Assembly (NCBI RefSeq): GCF_014204865.1
Contig: NZ_JACHMG010000001.1
Location: forward strand, 7,466,501 to 7,530,500
Direction: 5' to 3'
Length of the DNA: 64,000 nt
From: Amycolatopsis jiangsuensis
GTDB lineage: Bacteria > Actinomycetota > Actinomycetes > Mycobacteriales > Pseudonocardiaceae
This document shows positions 28,292 through 36,384 of this stretch, piece by piece. The first letter of the stretch is position 1, and each line of letters begins with the position of its first letter. Below the pieces are notes generated by a model that did no database searches, was not told where the DNA came from, and worked only from the letters and a program-made list of their open reading frames with translations. The translations under genes and the position numbers were made by a program.

Positions 28292-29614
28292 TCAGTCGAA
28301 GAACCTGGGTACGTCCCATGCACCTCCCGAGGCTTCGAACTCGTCGTGCACTGCCTGCCGTAGATCCGGGTCGGCCAGGTAGTCCGCGGCCGTCAGCGCC
28401 AGCCCCAGCGCACCGTCGACCACCGCCTTGTCTCCGGCAGGGGACCCGGCTGCCTCGGCGAACTCCTTGGTGTGCAAAGCAACCGTCGATTCCGCGACGG
28501 CGATCATCGGGTGCAGCGAAGGCATCCGGTAGGACAGGTTGCCCAGATCCGTCGACCCGGTCAGGAATTCCGGGACGATGCCCGGCGGAAGCGGGGTGCG
28601 GCCGGTGCCCTCTTGGTTGACCGACCACCGGCCGGCCAGCGTGGTGTTGAACCGGATCGGCAGGTACGCCGGCTGGCTGTCCCAGTGCAGCTCGACCCCG
28701 CATCCGGTCATCTCGGCCGCGCCGTGGGCGATCGAGGTCATCCGGCGCGCCAGGTCGCGTAGCGTTTCCGGGTCGGCCGAGCGCAGGTAGAACAACACCG
28801 CCGCCCGGGCCGGGATGACGTTGGGCCGCGCGCCGCCATCGGTGAAGACGCCGTGCACCCGGTCGGTCGACGGTAGCTGCTGACGTAGGGCCGAGACTCC
28901 CTGATAGGCGGCCACCGCCGCGTCGAGCGCGTTGCGGCCCATGAACGGTTGCGCGGACGCGTGCGCGCCGACCCCGTGGAACACCATTTCGAGCTGGCGC
29001 CTTCCGAGGAACGGGTGCAGCGCGATGTCGTGGCTGAACGGATGCAGCATGATCACCGCGTCCACGTCGTCGAACACGCCCGCCCGGGCGAGGGTTTCCT
29101 TGCCGCCGCCGCCTTCCTCCGCGGGCGTGCCCACGAGCGAGACGCGCCCGCCGAGCTGCTCTGAGACCACTGCCGCGCCCAGGAACCCGCCGGCGCCGGC
29201 AGTGCAGATGACGTTGTGCCCGCAACCGTGCCCGAGCCCGGGCAGCGCGTCGTACTCGGACAGGACCGCGATGTGCGGCCCGCCGCGGTCGGCGGTGCCG
29301 GCCTGCAACGCCGTGTCCAAACCCCCCAGTCCCACCGTCACCTCGTGGCCGTGCGCACGCAGCAACTCGGCAAGCGCTCGCACCGATCGGTGCTCGGCGA
29401 ACCCCACTTCCGGATGTGCGTGCAGATCCTGGCTCAGCGCCACCAGTTCGTCCGCTCGCGCCCGGACTTCCCGTTCGACGGTGGCCCGGACATCCGCGGC
29501 GGCTCCAGCATGCTCGGAGCCGAGCGGTTCGGCCGAGGCCACGGCTTCGGCGGTGGCCTCGAGCAGGGCACGCAGGTGGCTGTCGTCGGGCGGGATGGGC
29601 TCGGTGTGGGTCAT
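28292..29614 (-). CDS. M20-family amidohydrolase / metallopeptidase
   Basis: 440 residues of the M20D amidohydrolase type (AbgB/hippurate-hydrolase-like). Metal and catalytic motifs are LHAHPEVGF, SEYDALPGLGHGCGHN and TPAEEGGGGKE, with MLHPFSHD and the dimerisation domain with HGVGAHASAQPFMGRNALDA, closing on a late H-x-x-E-like region. It hydrolyses an N-acyl or peptide amide bond; the substrate is not determinable. It has ATG 29614 and no signal peptide. It shares a strand with the methyltransferase 37 bp upstream and may be co-transcribed. Confidence 0.88.
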   Translation of the reverse strand: MTHTEPIPPDDSHLRALLEATAEAVASAEPLGSEHAGAAADVRATVEREVRARADELVALSQDLHAHPEVGFAEHRSVRALAELLRAHGHEVTVGLGGLDTALQAGTADRGGPHIAVLSEYDALPGLGHGCGHNVICTAGAGGFLGAAVVSEQLGGRVSLVGTPAEEGGGGKETLARAGVFDDVDAVIMLHPFSHDIALHPFLGRRQLEMVFHGVGAHASAQPFMGRNALDAAVAAYQGVSALRQQLPSTDRVHGVFTDGGARPNVIPARAAVLFYLRSADPETLRDLARRMTSIAHGAAEMTGCGVELHWDSQPAYLPIRFNTTLAGRWSVNQEGTGRTPLPPGIVPEFLTGSTDLGNLSYRMPSLHPMIAVAESTVALHTKEFAEAAGSPAGDKAVVDGALGLALTAADYLADPDLRQAVHDEFEASGGAWDVPRFFD

Positions 29615-29651
29615 GGAGCGAATGCTAGCCCCGGGCTACGACAGAAACCGA

Positions 29652-30416
29652 TCACTCGAGGGCGTCGACCCGTCCGGACACGAGCTGGGCCACCCCGAAG
29701 TACCGCGCCCGCACCTGGCCGAAGCCACGGGCCCGCAAGCTCGCCGCGATTTCGCCGCGGTCGAACATCCGCTGCCCGCTGAGGATTCCGCCTGCGGTGT
29801 CTGCCAGCCTGGCCGGTTGCCAGTCGCGCCGGGCACTCGTCAGCAACACGATTCGCCCGCCGGGGCGAAGGAGCCGGGCGAAGGAGTCGAGGGCGCGCTC
29901 GGGTTCGGCGAACATGTGCAATGCAGCGAAGCAGCACACTGCGTCCACAGTGGACGGCTCGAGCGGCGGTTCGACGGCATCGGCGCGAAGGTAGGCGACG
30001 GCAGGTGGATTGGATTCCGCGAGGGCGCGGTCGAGCATGGCACGCGCTCCGTCGAGGCCGATGGCGAGTCCGTCCGGGCCCACGGCGGTGCCGAAGGTGC
30101 GGGTGAACCTGCCGGTGCCACAGGCGACATCGAGGACGACTTCGCCGGGCCGAAGGTCGAGCAGTTCGGTCGCGAGTCGCACTTCGCCGTCCATGCTGGG
30201 GCCGGTTACGCCTTTCAGCACGCGGCCGAGCAGCGGCCGCCAGTAGTGCTCGTAGACCTGAGGTAGCAGGGTGGTGCTCATCAGCCGTTGTGTGAGCCCG
30301 GTCGGTGGTCCTGCTTGCGGCGCTTCGCCCAGGACGTCGACGAATCCGCTGGCGGAGGGGGCCGGTTCGCGCACCAGGGCGGTGAGCCGCTGCTGGGCGC
30401 TCGGGTGCGGGGGCAC
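29652..30416 (-). CDS. SAM-dependent methyltransferase (class I)
   Basis: 254 residues. The SAM-binding motif I VVLDVACGTGRFTRTFG is followed by an acidic motif II (IGLDGARAMLDRA), LRADAVEPPLE, and motif IV with CCFAALHMFAEPERAL, ending with a GGRIVLLTS strand: a standard Methyltransf_11/UbiE-like layout. The start is GTG 30416 with GAGGAG upstream; the much longer open frame is antisense to the glycosylase gene and is rejected. The substrate is unknown. It is divergent from the AlkA-like gene, with a 165-bp shared regulatory region. Confidence 0.85.
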   Translation of the reverse strand: MPPHPSAQQRLTALVREPAPSASGFVDVLGEAPQAGPPTGLTQRLMSTTLLPQVYEHYWRPLLGRVLKGVTGPSMDGEVRLATELLDLRPGEVVLDVACGTGRFTRTFGTAVGPDGLAIGLDGARAMLDRALAESNPPAVAYLRADAVEPPLEPSTVDAVCCFAALHMFAEPERALDSFARLLRPGGRIVLLTSARRDWQPARLADTAGGILSGQRMFDRGEIAASLRARGFGQVRARYFGVAQLVSGRVDALE

Positions 30417-30542
30417 GGGGCTCCTCTCGTTCGGGTATCGGCAGTATGCGGCCTGCTCGCATAACTCGTCCGAGTGAAGATAGCGCCGATCAGGCGTTCG
30501 ACGGGCGAGTTTGTCGGTGGTCGTTTCTAACGTCGTCAGCAC

Positions 30543-30563
30543 GTCCTCCGACCTGCGGAGGAC
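30543..30563. promoter_or_regulatory. Perfect hairpin / operator just before the AlkA-like gene
   Basis: GTCCTCCG-ACCTG-CGGAGGAC is an 8-bp perfect inverted repeat ending six bases before the ribosome site of the glycosylase gene. It could be a repressor operator in the divergent promoter region or an mRNA hairpin affecting initiation. No T-run follows. Confidence 0.45.
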
Positions 30564-30581
30564 CAGTGAGGAGAATTGCTG

Positions 30582-31493
30582 ATGACCGCCCCGATCCTGA
30601 ACCCGATCGACCTGCCCGCCGGTGAGATCGCCGTGCGTGGCGCCTTCGACCTCGCCGCTGCGGCCCGCCGGCTCGTGCAGCACGGATCCGCCGGGCCGGG
30701 TGCCGTGCGCCTGGCATTTCCTGTGGAAGGGCCCTGGGTCCATGCCGGCGCGCTGATCCGGCAGAGCTGCCCCGGCATGGTGGAGGTCGAGGTGATCGCT
30801 CCAGTGGAGGTGGCCGCGCGAGTGGTCGGGCAGGTGCGCCGGATGTTCTCGCTCGACGTCGATGCGGCGAGCTTCCTGGAAGTGGCTACGCGGGATCCGA
30901 TCGCGCGAAGGCTGATGGCTCGGCACCCGGGGGTGCGCCCGGTGTTGTTCTCGTCGCCCTACGAGGCAGCCTGCTGGGCGGTGCTCACCCAAGGAAGGCC
31001 GGTCGCGCAGGCCGAGCGCTGCCGGCAACGGCTGGTCGGGCGATATGGCCGGGTCATCGAGCACGAGGGCGTCCGGCTGGCGTCCTTCCCGGTGCCTCAG
31101 GCGCTGGCCGGATTGACCGAGGAGCCCGGGCTGGGACGGTTCCGTCTCGCGCGGTTGCGTGCGGTGGCGAGGGCAGCGGTCGAGGGCAGACTCGAGGCGG
31201 AGGAGCTGCGTGCGTTGCCCATCGCCGAGGCGTTGGCGCGCTTGCGCGCGATCCCGGGAATCGGCGCGTTCTCCGCGGAACAGATCCTCCAGAACGGCGC
31301 GGGACATCCCGATCTGTTCCCCCGCCTGGACACCCGGCTCCATCGTTTCCTGCACGAGCAGTACTCGCTGCCGCCCGACAGTCCGGTCCAAAACCTCGAA
31401 GAGCTGGCCGGCGAGTGGCGCCCGTACCGGTCGTGGGTCGCGCACCTCTGGCGGGTAGATCAGGAGGCGTCTGTGGAGGGAGCGCGATGGTGA
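30582..31493 (+). CDS. AlkA-like DNA-3-methyladenine glycosylase
   Basis: 303 residues of the HhH-GPD superfamily. The helix-hairpin-helix LRAIPGIGAFSAEQIL is followed by the GPD-type loop GHPDLFPRLDTRLHRFL with the catalytic Asp. An N-terminal alpha/beta domain like that of AlkA precedes the helical core (SSPYEAACWAVLTQGRP). It should excise alkylated purines in base-excision repair. The start is ATG 30582 with AGGAG 8 bases upstream; the TTG six bases earlier is less likely. The adjacent hairpin may control it. Confidence 0.85.
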   Translation: MTAPILNPIDLPAGEIAVRGAFDLAAAARRLVQHGSAGPGAVRLAFPVEGPWVHAGALIRQSCPGMVEVEVIAPVEVAARVVGQVRRMFSLDVDAASFLEVATRDPIARRLMARHPGVRPVLFSSPYEAACWAVLTQGRPVAQAERCRQRLVGRYGRVIEHEGVRLASFPVPQALAGLTEEPGLGRFRLARLRAVARAAVEGRLEAEELRALPIAEALARLRAIPGIGAFSAEQILQNGAGHPDLFPRLDTRLHRFLHEQYSLPPDSPVQNLEELAGEWRPYRSWVAHLWRVDQEASVEGARW

Positions 31494-31630
31494 GCTGAAC
31501 CCGGTCGGTGCGGAATCCGTGGGGAGAAAGGAGCTGTGATGGAGTGAGCCGCGCCCATACCGAACAGCCGCGAACGGGACGTGCCGGGGCGCTCACAAGG
31601 GCCAGATGTGCCCTGTGGTGAGGTGTCCGC

Positions 31631-32422
31631 GTGATGACGCCTGCGCTCGCTGTTTCGTCGGTCCTCGGTGTCCGTCCAGCTGCCGGAGATTTCTCCGGTG
31701 CCGCTGCGGCGACGGACACCGGAGCGGTCGGCGCGGCGCTGGAGCAGGCGAACACACCGAGCGTGATCACCCTGGTCGCCGGTGGCGTCGCGTTACTGAT
31801 CGTGCTGGTCGGCGGGACGCCGTGGCGGTTCGCGCGCAACGTCGTCACGATCGTCCACGAGGCCGGCCACGCCCTCGCCGCGGTCATGGTCGGGCGGCGG
31901 CTGCGGTCGATCCGGCTGCACTCGGACACGTCCGGCGTCACGGTGTCCCGGGGCAAGCCGGAGGGGCCTGGCATGGCGTTCACCGCGATGGCCGGCTACA
32001 TCGCGCCCTCGGTGCTGGGTCTGCTGTTCGCGAGCCTGGTCGGCGCCGACCAGGTCACGGCCGTGCTGGTGCTGATCGCGTTGTTGCTGCTGGGTGTGCT
32101 GGTCATGGTGCGCAACGCATACGGCGTGTTCTCGGTGGTCGCGAGCGCGGTCGTGCTGGGGCTCGTGGCACTGGTGGCGCCGGAGGTGGTCCAGGCACCG
32201 TTCGTGTACCTGCTGACCTGGTTCCTGCTGTTCGGCGGGGTCCGGCCGGTGGTGGAGCTGCAGGTCAAACGGCGGATCGGTCAGGCCCGCGACTCCGACG
32301 CCGACCAGCTGGGCCGGCTCACCGGCGTGCCGGCGGTGCTGTGGGTACTGGTGTTCGGCGTGCTCACGGTCAGCTGCGTCATCGCGGGCGGATTGTGGTT
32401 GCTGCAGCCACTCGCCGCCTGA
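31631..32422 (+). CDS. M50-like membrane metalloprotease
   Basis: 263 residues. After an N-terminal segment (probably an exported or loop region), a first transmembrane helix (TLVAGGVALLIVLVGG) leads to VTIVHEAGHALAAVMVG, the zinc-binding HExxH of site-2-type proteases embedded in a helix. Further helices follow: FTAMAGYIAPSVLGLL, VLVLIALLLLGVLVMV and FLLFGGVRPVVEL, with the last near the C-terminus. It matches the M50B-like hypothetical family common in actinobacteria. The substrate is unknown. GTG 31631 or ATG 31634 may be the start. Confidence 0.8.
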   Translation: MMTPALAVSSVLGVRPAAGDFSGAAAATDTGAVGAALEQANTPSVITLVAGGVALLIVLVGGTPWRFARNVVTIVHEAGHALAAVMVGRRLRSIRLHSDTSGVTVSRGKPEGPGMAFTAMAGYIAPSVLGLLFASLVGADQVTAVLVLIALLLLGVLVMVRNAYGVFSVVASAVVLGLVALVAPEVVQAPFVYLLTWFLLFGGVRPVVELQVKRRIGQARDSDADQLGRLTGVPAVLWVLVFGVLTVSCVIAGGLWLLQPLAA

Positions 32423-32690
32423 TCGCCAGCCGGTTGCGTCGTGGTGGGCTGGTCGCCGGCCGGTTGCGTCGGGGTGGCCTGGTCGCTGGCCGGCTGTGTC
32501 GAGTGGCGTCGTCGCTGGACGGCTGCGTCGTGGAGCCTGGTCTGCCGGACGGCTTGCGTCGTGGTGACTTGGTCCGGCGGACGGCTGTGTCGTGATGGCC
32601 TGGTCCGCCGGACGGGTCGCGTCGTGTTGACCTGATCGCCAGCCGGTTGCGTCGGGGTGGCCTGGTCGCCGGCAAGGGCTTGGGCTCGGT
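32423..32690. repeat. Degenerate 30-bp tandem repeats after the M50 gene
   Basis: About eight to nine diverged copies of a 30-base unit like CGGTTGCGTCGTGGTGGGCT...GCCGGC run from the M50 stop. Because 30 is a multiple of 3, all frames stay open through it and produce artificial long ORFs on both strands. The remaining DNA to 33021 has no supported gene; GGAGGGAG at 33008-33015 is the proA ribosome site. Confidence 0.75.
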
Positions 32691-33021
32691 TGGGCGCCGG
32701 CGGTTCTGGGCGTGTGGGCGACTGCTCCGGCCGGTGAGCCTCGTGGCGGCAGTTCGGTGACGGAAAATCGGTCGCCCGCGGCTTCGCGGCATGGTTGCTT
32801 GGCGCCGAGGGTGCAGAGGCGCCGCGGCCACGCCCGTGGCAGCCACCGTCGGCAGGTGGCGTGTGCCGGGCAGCGGTGACCGCCGCCGGAGTGACCCGCC
32901 GGGGTGACGGCGGCCCGACGCGGCCGGGGCCTGAGCGTCCCGAGGAATGGGCCCGTCGTCTCCCGATATGGACGGATGCGGCAGACTGGACGTCTGCCTG
33001 ACCTGCGGAGGGAGCAAAACG

Positions 33022-34254
33022 ATGGACGAGGTCGCGAAGGCCGTCGAGGCGTGTGCGCGGGCGGCGAAGGCGGCCGCGCCGTCGTTGGCGGCGGCTGGGG
33101 CCGAGGCGGTGGACGCGGCGCTGCTGAACATGGCGGAGAGGCTGGCCGGGCACCGGGACGTGGTGCTCGAGGCCAACCGGGCCGACGTCGCCAAGGCGCA
33201 GTCGGAGGGGATGAGCGCCGGGCTGCTCGATCGGCTCACCATCACCCCCGAGCGGCTCGACGGGATGGCCGGGCAGCTCCGGCTGCTGGCCGGGGCGCCG
33301 CACCAGGAGCGGTCCGTCGACGTGTCGACCTTGGACGGCGGGCTACGGCTGATCGAGCGGCGTCGTCCGGTCGGCGTGATCGGGGCCAACTACGAGGCGC
33401 GGCCGAACGTGACCGTCGACGTGGCTTCGCAGCTCGTGAAGTCGCGCAACGGTGGCGTCCTGCGTACTGGATCGGCTGCGCTCGGGTCCGCGCAACGGCT
33501 GCGGGACACGGTGATCGCGCCGGCGCTCGAGGACGCCGGGATCGACCCGGACGTGGTGCAGCTCGTGCCGCGAGTCGAGCGGGAGGCCGCGTCGGCGTTG
33601 GTGCGGTTGCCGGAGCTGGTGCCGTTGGTGATTCTGCGTGGCAGTGGCGACAGCACTCGCGCGCTCGCCACCGAGGCCGCTGTGCACGGGGTGCGGACGT
33701 TGGCGCACGCGGACGGCGGCGGCGTGCTGTACGTGGACGCCGCCGCCGACGCCGGCAAGGCGCGCGATCTCGTGTACTCGAGCCTCGACCGGCTCGGCGT
33801 GTGCAACCGGCTGAACCTGCTGCTGATTCACGAGGGGGTGCACGGCGCCGTGTGGCCCTCGATCGAGTCGGCGCTGGCCGAGCGGGGGGTCACGCCTTCT
33901 CTCGCGCCCCACGAGCATCCGATCGGCTACGAGTGGGCGCTTGATGCGGAGCAAGAGGCGACCGTCACGGTGGAAAAGGTGGGCGGCCTGGCCGACGCGG
34001 TCGAGATCGCGAACGAGCGCACCTCGGGCCTGGCCGCGGGAATCGCCACCGAGGACCCGGCCGCGGCCGAAGCCTTCTTCGACGGCTACACCGGCACCGG
34101 TGTGTTCTGGAACGCGCCGACCCGGCTGCTCGACGGCTTCACACTGCTCGCTGTCCCCGAAACGGGGATCAACCTGGACCGCGTCCCGGGACCGCGTGGG
34201 CCGGTGACGTACACCGATCTCTACGTGCGCCAATACGCTGTGCTACCGGCATGA
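33022..34254 (+). CDS. proA: Gamma-glutamyl phosphate reductase
   Basis: 410 residues of the aldehyde-dehydrogenase superfamily. It reduces glutamyl-5-phosphate to glutamate-5-semialdehyde in proline synthesis with NADPH. Visible landmarks are RRPVGVIGANYEARPNVTVDVA (cofactor region), GGVLRTGSAALGSA, VILRGSGDSTRALA, the catalytic Cys in LGVCNRLNLLLIHEG and the terminal GPVTYTDLYVRQY. Length and C-terminus fit ProA. ATG 33022 has GGAGGGAG about 7 bases upstream. proB is not in the window. The next gene starts 39 bp later on the same strand. Confidence 0.95.
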   Translation: MDEVAKAVEACARAAKAAAPSLAAAGAEAVDAALLNMAERLAGHRDVVLEANRADVAKAQSEGMSAGLLDRLTITPERLDGMAGQLRLLAGAPHQERSVDVSTLDGGLRLIERRRPVGVIGANYEARPNVTVDVASQLVKSRNGGVLRTGSAALGSAQRLRDTVIAPALEDAGIDPDVVQLVPRVEREAASALVRLPELVPLVILRGSGDSTRALATEAAVHGVRTLAHADGGGVLYVDAAADAGKARDLVYSSLDRLGVCNRLNLLLIHEGVHGAVWPSIESALAERGVTPSLAPHEHPIGYEWALDAEQEATVTVEKVGGLADAVEIANERTSGLAAGIATEDPAAAEAFFDGYTGTGVFWNAPTRLLDGFTLLAVPETGINLDRVPGPRGPVTYTDLYVRQYAVLPA

Positions 34255-34293
34255 TCGCGGCCAGGCATCGTATGCACTCCACCGGACTGGCCG

Positions 34294-36315
34294 ATGACTG
34301 AGCGGCCGTACGTCGTGCTGTCCGCGGCGCAATCCCTCGACGGCTACCTCGACGACGCGAGCGAGACCCGGCTGCTGCTGTCCAATGAGGACGATTTCGC
34401 GGAAGTCGACCGCCTGCGCGCCGAAGCCGACGCGATTCTCGTCGGGGCGGGCACGGTGCGGGCCGACAACCCGCGCCTGCTCGTGCGTTCTCCCGAACTG
34501 CGCCGGCAGCGGATCGCGGCAGGCAAGCCGGAGCAGCCGATCAAGGTGACCATCACGGCCGGCGGTGAACTCGACCCGGCTGCCCGGTTCTTCACGACGG
34601 GGAACGGACCGAAGCTGGTCTACGCGCCGCCGGGCGTCGCGGAGGCGCTGGCCGCGGTCGCGACCGTCGTGCCCAGCTCGCCACCGGAGGCGGGGAACGC
34701 ACTGCCGGATCCCGCGGTCGGTGCGTCCGTGGGCCCTGCGGATCAGCCAGGCGACGTGGCGAGATCACTGGCGAGTGCGGGTGACGAATCGCGCAGCCGT
34801 GGGGCAGATCTGCCAGGCCGCGGCGACCGGCCGGATGGTCGTGCGGACGACGTGCCGGGCGCCGATGATCAGCTGGATCGTGGTGTGGACCGCGTGCCGG
34901 GCGCTGAGGATCAGTCAGGCGGGACGGCGGTGGGCGCGGTCGGTGATGATTCGCATGGCGGTGCGGTTGGTGTGGGAGCCGAGGCCGGAGATGCGCGGCG
35001 CGACGCCATGGCCGTCACCGATTCGCCGCCGGGCGGCGACAGTGGTGACCGCGGTACCGGTGCTGGCGATGGCGCCCGCGAGGACGGTGTCGACGGAAGT
35101 GCCGACACCAACGGCAATGGCGACAGCGACGGCGTGGGCGCCAGCGGAGGCACGGACCACCGCGGGGGCACGGACGTCAGTAGCGGCACGCATTACAGCG
35201 CTGGCGCGGACGCCAGCCAGGGCACGGACTACAACGACGGCACGGGCGCCAGTGGCGACGGCGGCGACAGCGGCGGCGTGGACGCCAGTGGCTATGGCGA
35301 AGGCACGGGCGTCATTGGCGGCGCGGACCACAGCGGCGGCACGGATTACAGCGGCGGCACGGACGCCAGCGGAGGCACGGACTACAACGGCGGCACAGGC
35401 GCCAGTGGCGACAGCGAACGCGTGGGCGCCAGCGGCGGCACAGACCGCAGCGGCGGCACAGACGGCACAGACGGCACAGACGGTGCCGGCGGCAGCGGCG
35501 GCACAGACGGCACAGACGGTGCCGGCGGCAACGGCGGTGCCGGCGGAGTTGTGGGTGGTGTGCAGGCGGGTGGGCGGAGCGGCATTGCGGGCCGTGGGGG
35601 GCCGCGGTTGGAGTGGGTTCTCGATGATCTCGCCGCGCGAGGAGTGCGGACGTTGCTGGTCGAGGGCGGTGCGGCTGTGCACACTCAGTTCCTCGTTGCC
35701 GGTCTCGCCGATGAGTTGCGGTTGGCCGTCGCTCCGGTCGTGGTCGGCGATTCGCGGGCGCCGCGGTTTCTGAGCGACGGCGCGTTTCCGCGGCCGCTCG
35801 AGCTCGCTGAGGCGCGGCGGCTCGGCGACGTCGCGGTGCTGCGCTACCGGGCCGCCGCCGAACCGTCCTCGCAGGACGTGCGGTGGTTGCGGCAGGCGAT
35901 CGAGCTCGCGGACCGGTGCCCGCCAAGTTCGACGTTCCGGGTCGGGGCGGTCGTCGGGTTGCCGGACGGGACCGTGCTCGCCACCGGACATTCGGGCGAA
36001 GGCGACCCGCGTAATCACGCTGAGGAGGCTGCGCTCGCGAAGCTCTCCCCGGACGATCCACGGCTGGCCGAGGCGACCATCTACAGTTCGCTCGAACCGT
36101 GCAGCGCCCGTGCGTCGCATCCGAAGAGCTGCACCCAGCTGATCCTGGAGACGCCGATTCCGCGGGTGGTCACGGCGTGGCGTGAGCCGGTGCTGTTCGT
36201 CGACGCCGAAGGCGTGGAGCAGCTCACCGCGGCCGGGCGGCAGGTCCTCGAGATCCCGGCGCTGGCCGCCGATGTACGGCGTGCCAATACGCATTTGCGG
36301 GGTGTCCGTCCCTGA
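34294..36315 (+). CDS. Pyrimidine reductase-deaminase fusion with a ~308-residue low-complexity insertion
   Basis: 673 residues. The N-terminal RibD_C/DHFR-like reductase opens with SAAQSLDGYLDD and has ILVGAGTVRADNPRL. It is interrupted at about residue 129 by a Gly/Thr/Asp/Ser-rich tract and resumes at about 437 with LEWVLDDLAARGVRTLLVEGGA. A C-terminal cytidine/deoxycytidylate-type deaminase follows, with zinc ligands His575 (HAEEAAL) and Cys603/Cys613 (PCSARASHPKSC). The order, reductase then deaminase, is the reverse of RibD. Function is inferred as reduction and deamination of a riboflavin-type or related pyrimidine. The insertion is mostly built of GGTDxS-type repeats and probably loops out, but its tolerance is untested. 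It lies 39 bp after proA. Confidence 0.8.
   Translation: MTERPYVVLSAAQSLDGYLDDASETRLLLSNEDDFAEVDRLRAEADAILVGAGTVRADNPRLLVRSPELRRQRIAAGKPEQPIKVTITAGGELDPAARFFTTGNGPKLVYAPPGVAEALAAVATVVPSSPPEAGNALPDPAVGASVGPADQPGDVARSLASAGDESRSRGADLPGRGDRPDGRADDVPGADDQLDRGVDRVPGAEDQSGGTAVGAVGDDSHGGAVGVGAEAGDARRDAMAVTDSPPGGDSGDRGTGAGDGAREDGVDGSADTNGNGDSDGVGASGGTDHRGGTDVSSGTHYSAGADASQGTDYNDGTGASGDGGDSGGVDASGYGEGTGVIGGADHSGGTDYSGGTDASGGTDYNGGTGASGDSERVGASGGTDRSGGTDGTDGTDGAGGSGGTDGTDGAGGNGGAGGVVGGVQAGGRSGIAGRGGPRLEWVLDDLAARGVRTLLVEGGAAVHTQFLVAGLADELRLAVAPVVVGDSRAPRFLSDGAFPRPLELAEARRLGDVAVLRYRAAAEPSSQDVRWLRQAIELADRCPPSSTFRVGAVVGLPDGTVLATGHSGEGDPRNHAEEAALAKLSPDDPRLAEATIYSSLEPCSARASHPKSCTQLILETPIPRVVTAWREPVLFVDAEGVEQLTAAGRQVLEIPALAADVRRANTHLRGVRP
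35140..35560. repeat. Low-complexity repeat tract inside the reductase-deaminase gene
   Basis: Units of about 15-18 bases encoding GGTDYS, GGTDAS, GGTGAS and DGTDGT are stacked with small variations. The outer part of the insertion (34690-35140) is a more diverged acidic DRPDG/GADDQ-rich version. All steps are multiples of three, so the gene frame is kept. Confidence 0.85.
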
Positions 36316-36340
36316 ATTCCGGAAGTCGGTGCCGTCGGAC

Positions 36341-36381
36341 GATCCGCGCCCACCACCGGGTGCGGGCGGTGGGCGCGGATC
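36341..36381. terminator. Bidirectional terminator-type hairpin between convergent genes
   Basis: A perfect 14-bp inverted repeat GATCCGCGCCCACC with a 13-base loop lies between the reductase-deaminase stop and the end of the chitinase gene. The 3' arm ends just before the chitinase stop codon. It serves both transcripts by position. Confidence 0.75.
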
Positions 36382-36384
36382 GGA

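Noticed and set aside
31525..31555. Minimal ORF ATG-GAG-TGA with an AAAGGAG ribosome site after the AlkA-like gene
   Set aside because: A two-codon ORF can arise by chance in such sequence, and nothing connects it to regulation of the M50 gene.
32423..32690. CRISPR-like or coding repeat array
   Set aside because: The repeats are contiguous and diverged, without unique spacers; the open frames are artefacts of the 30-bp period.
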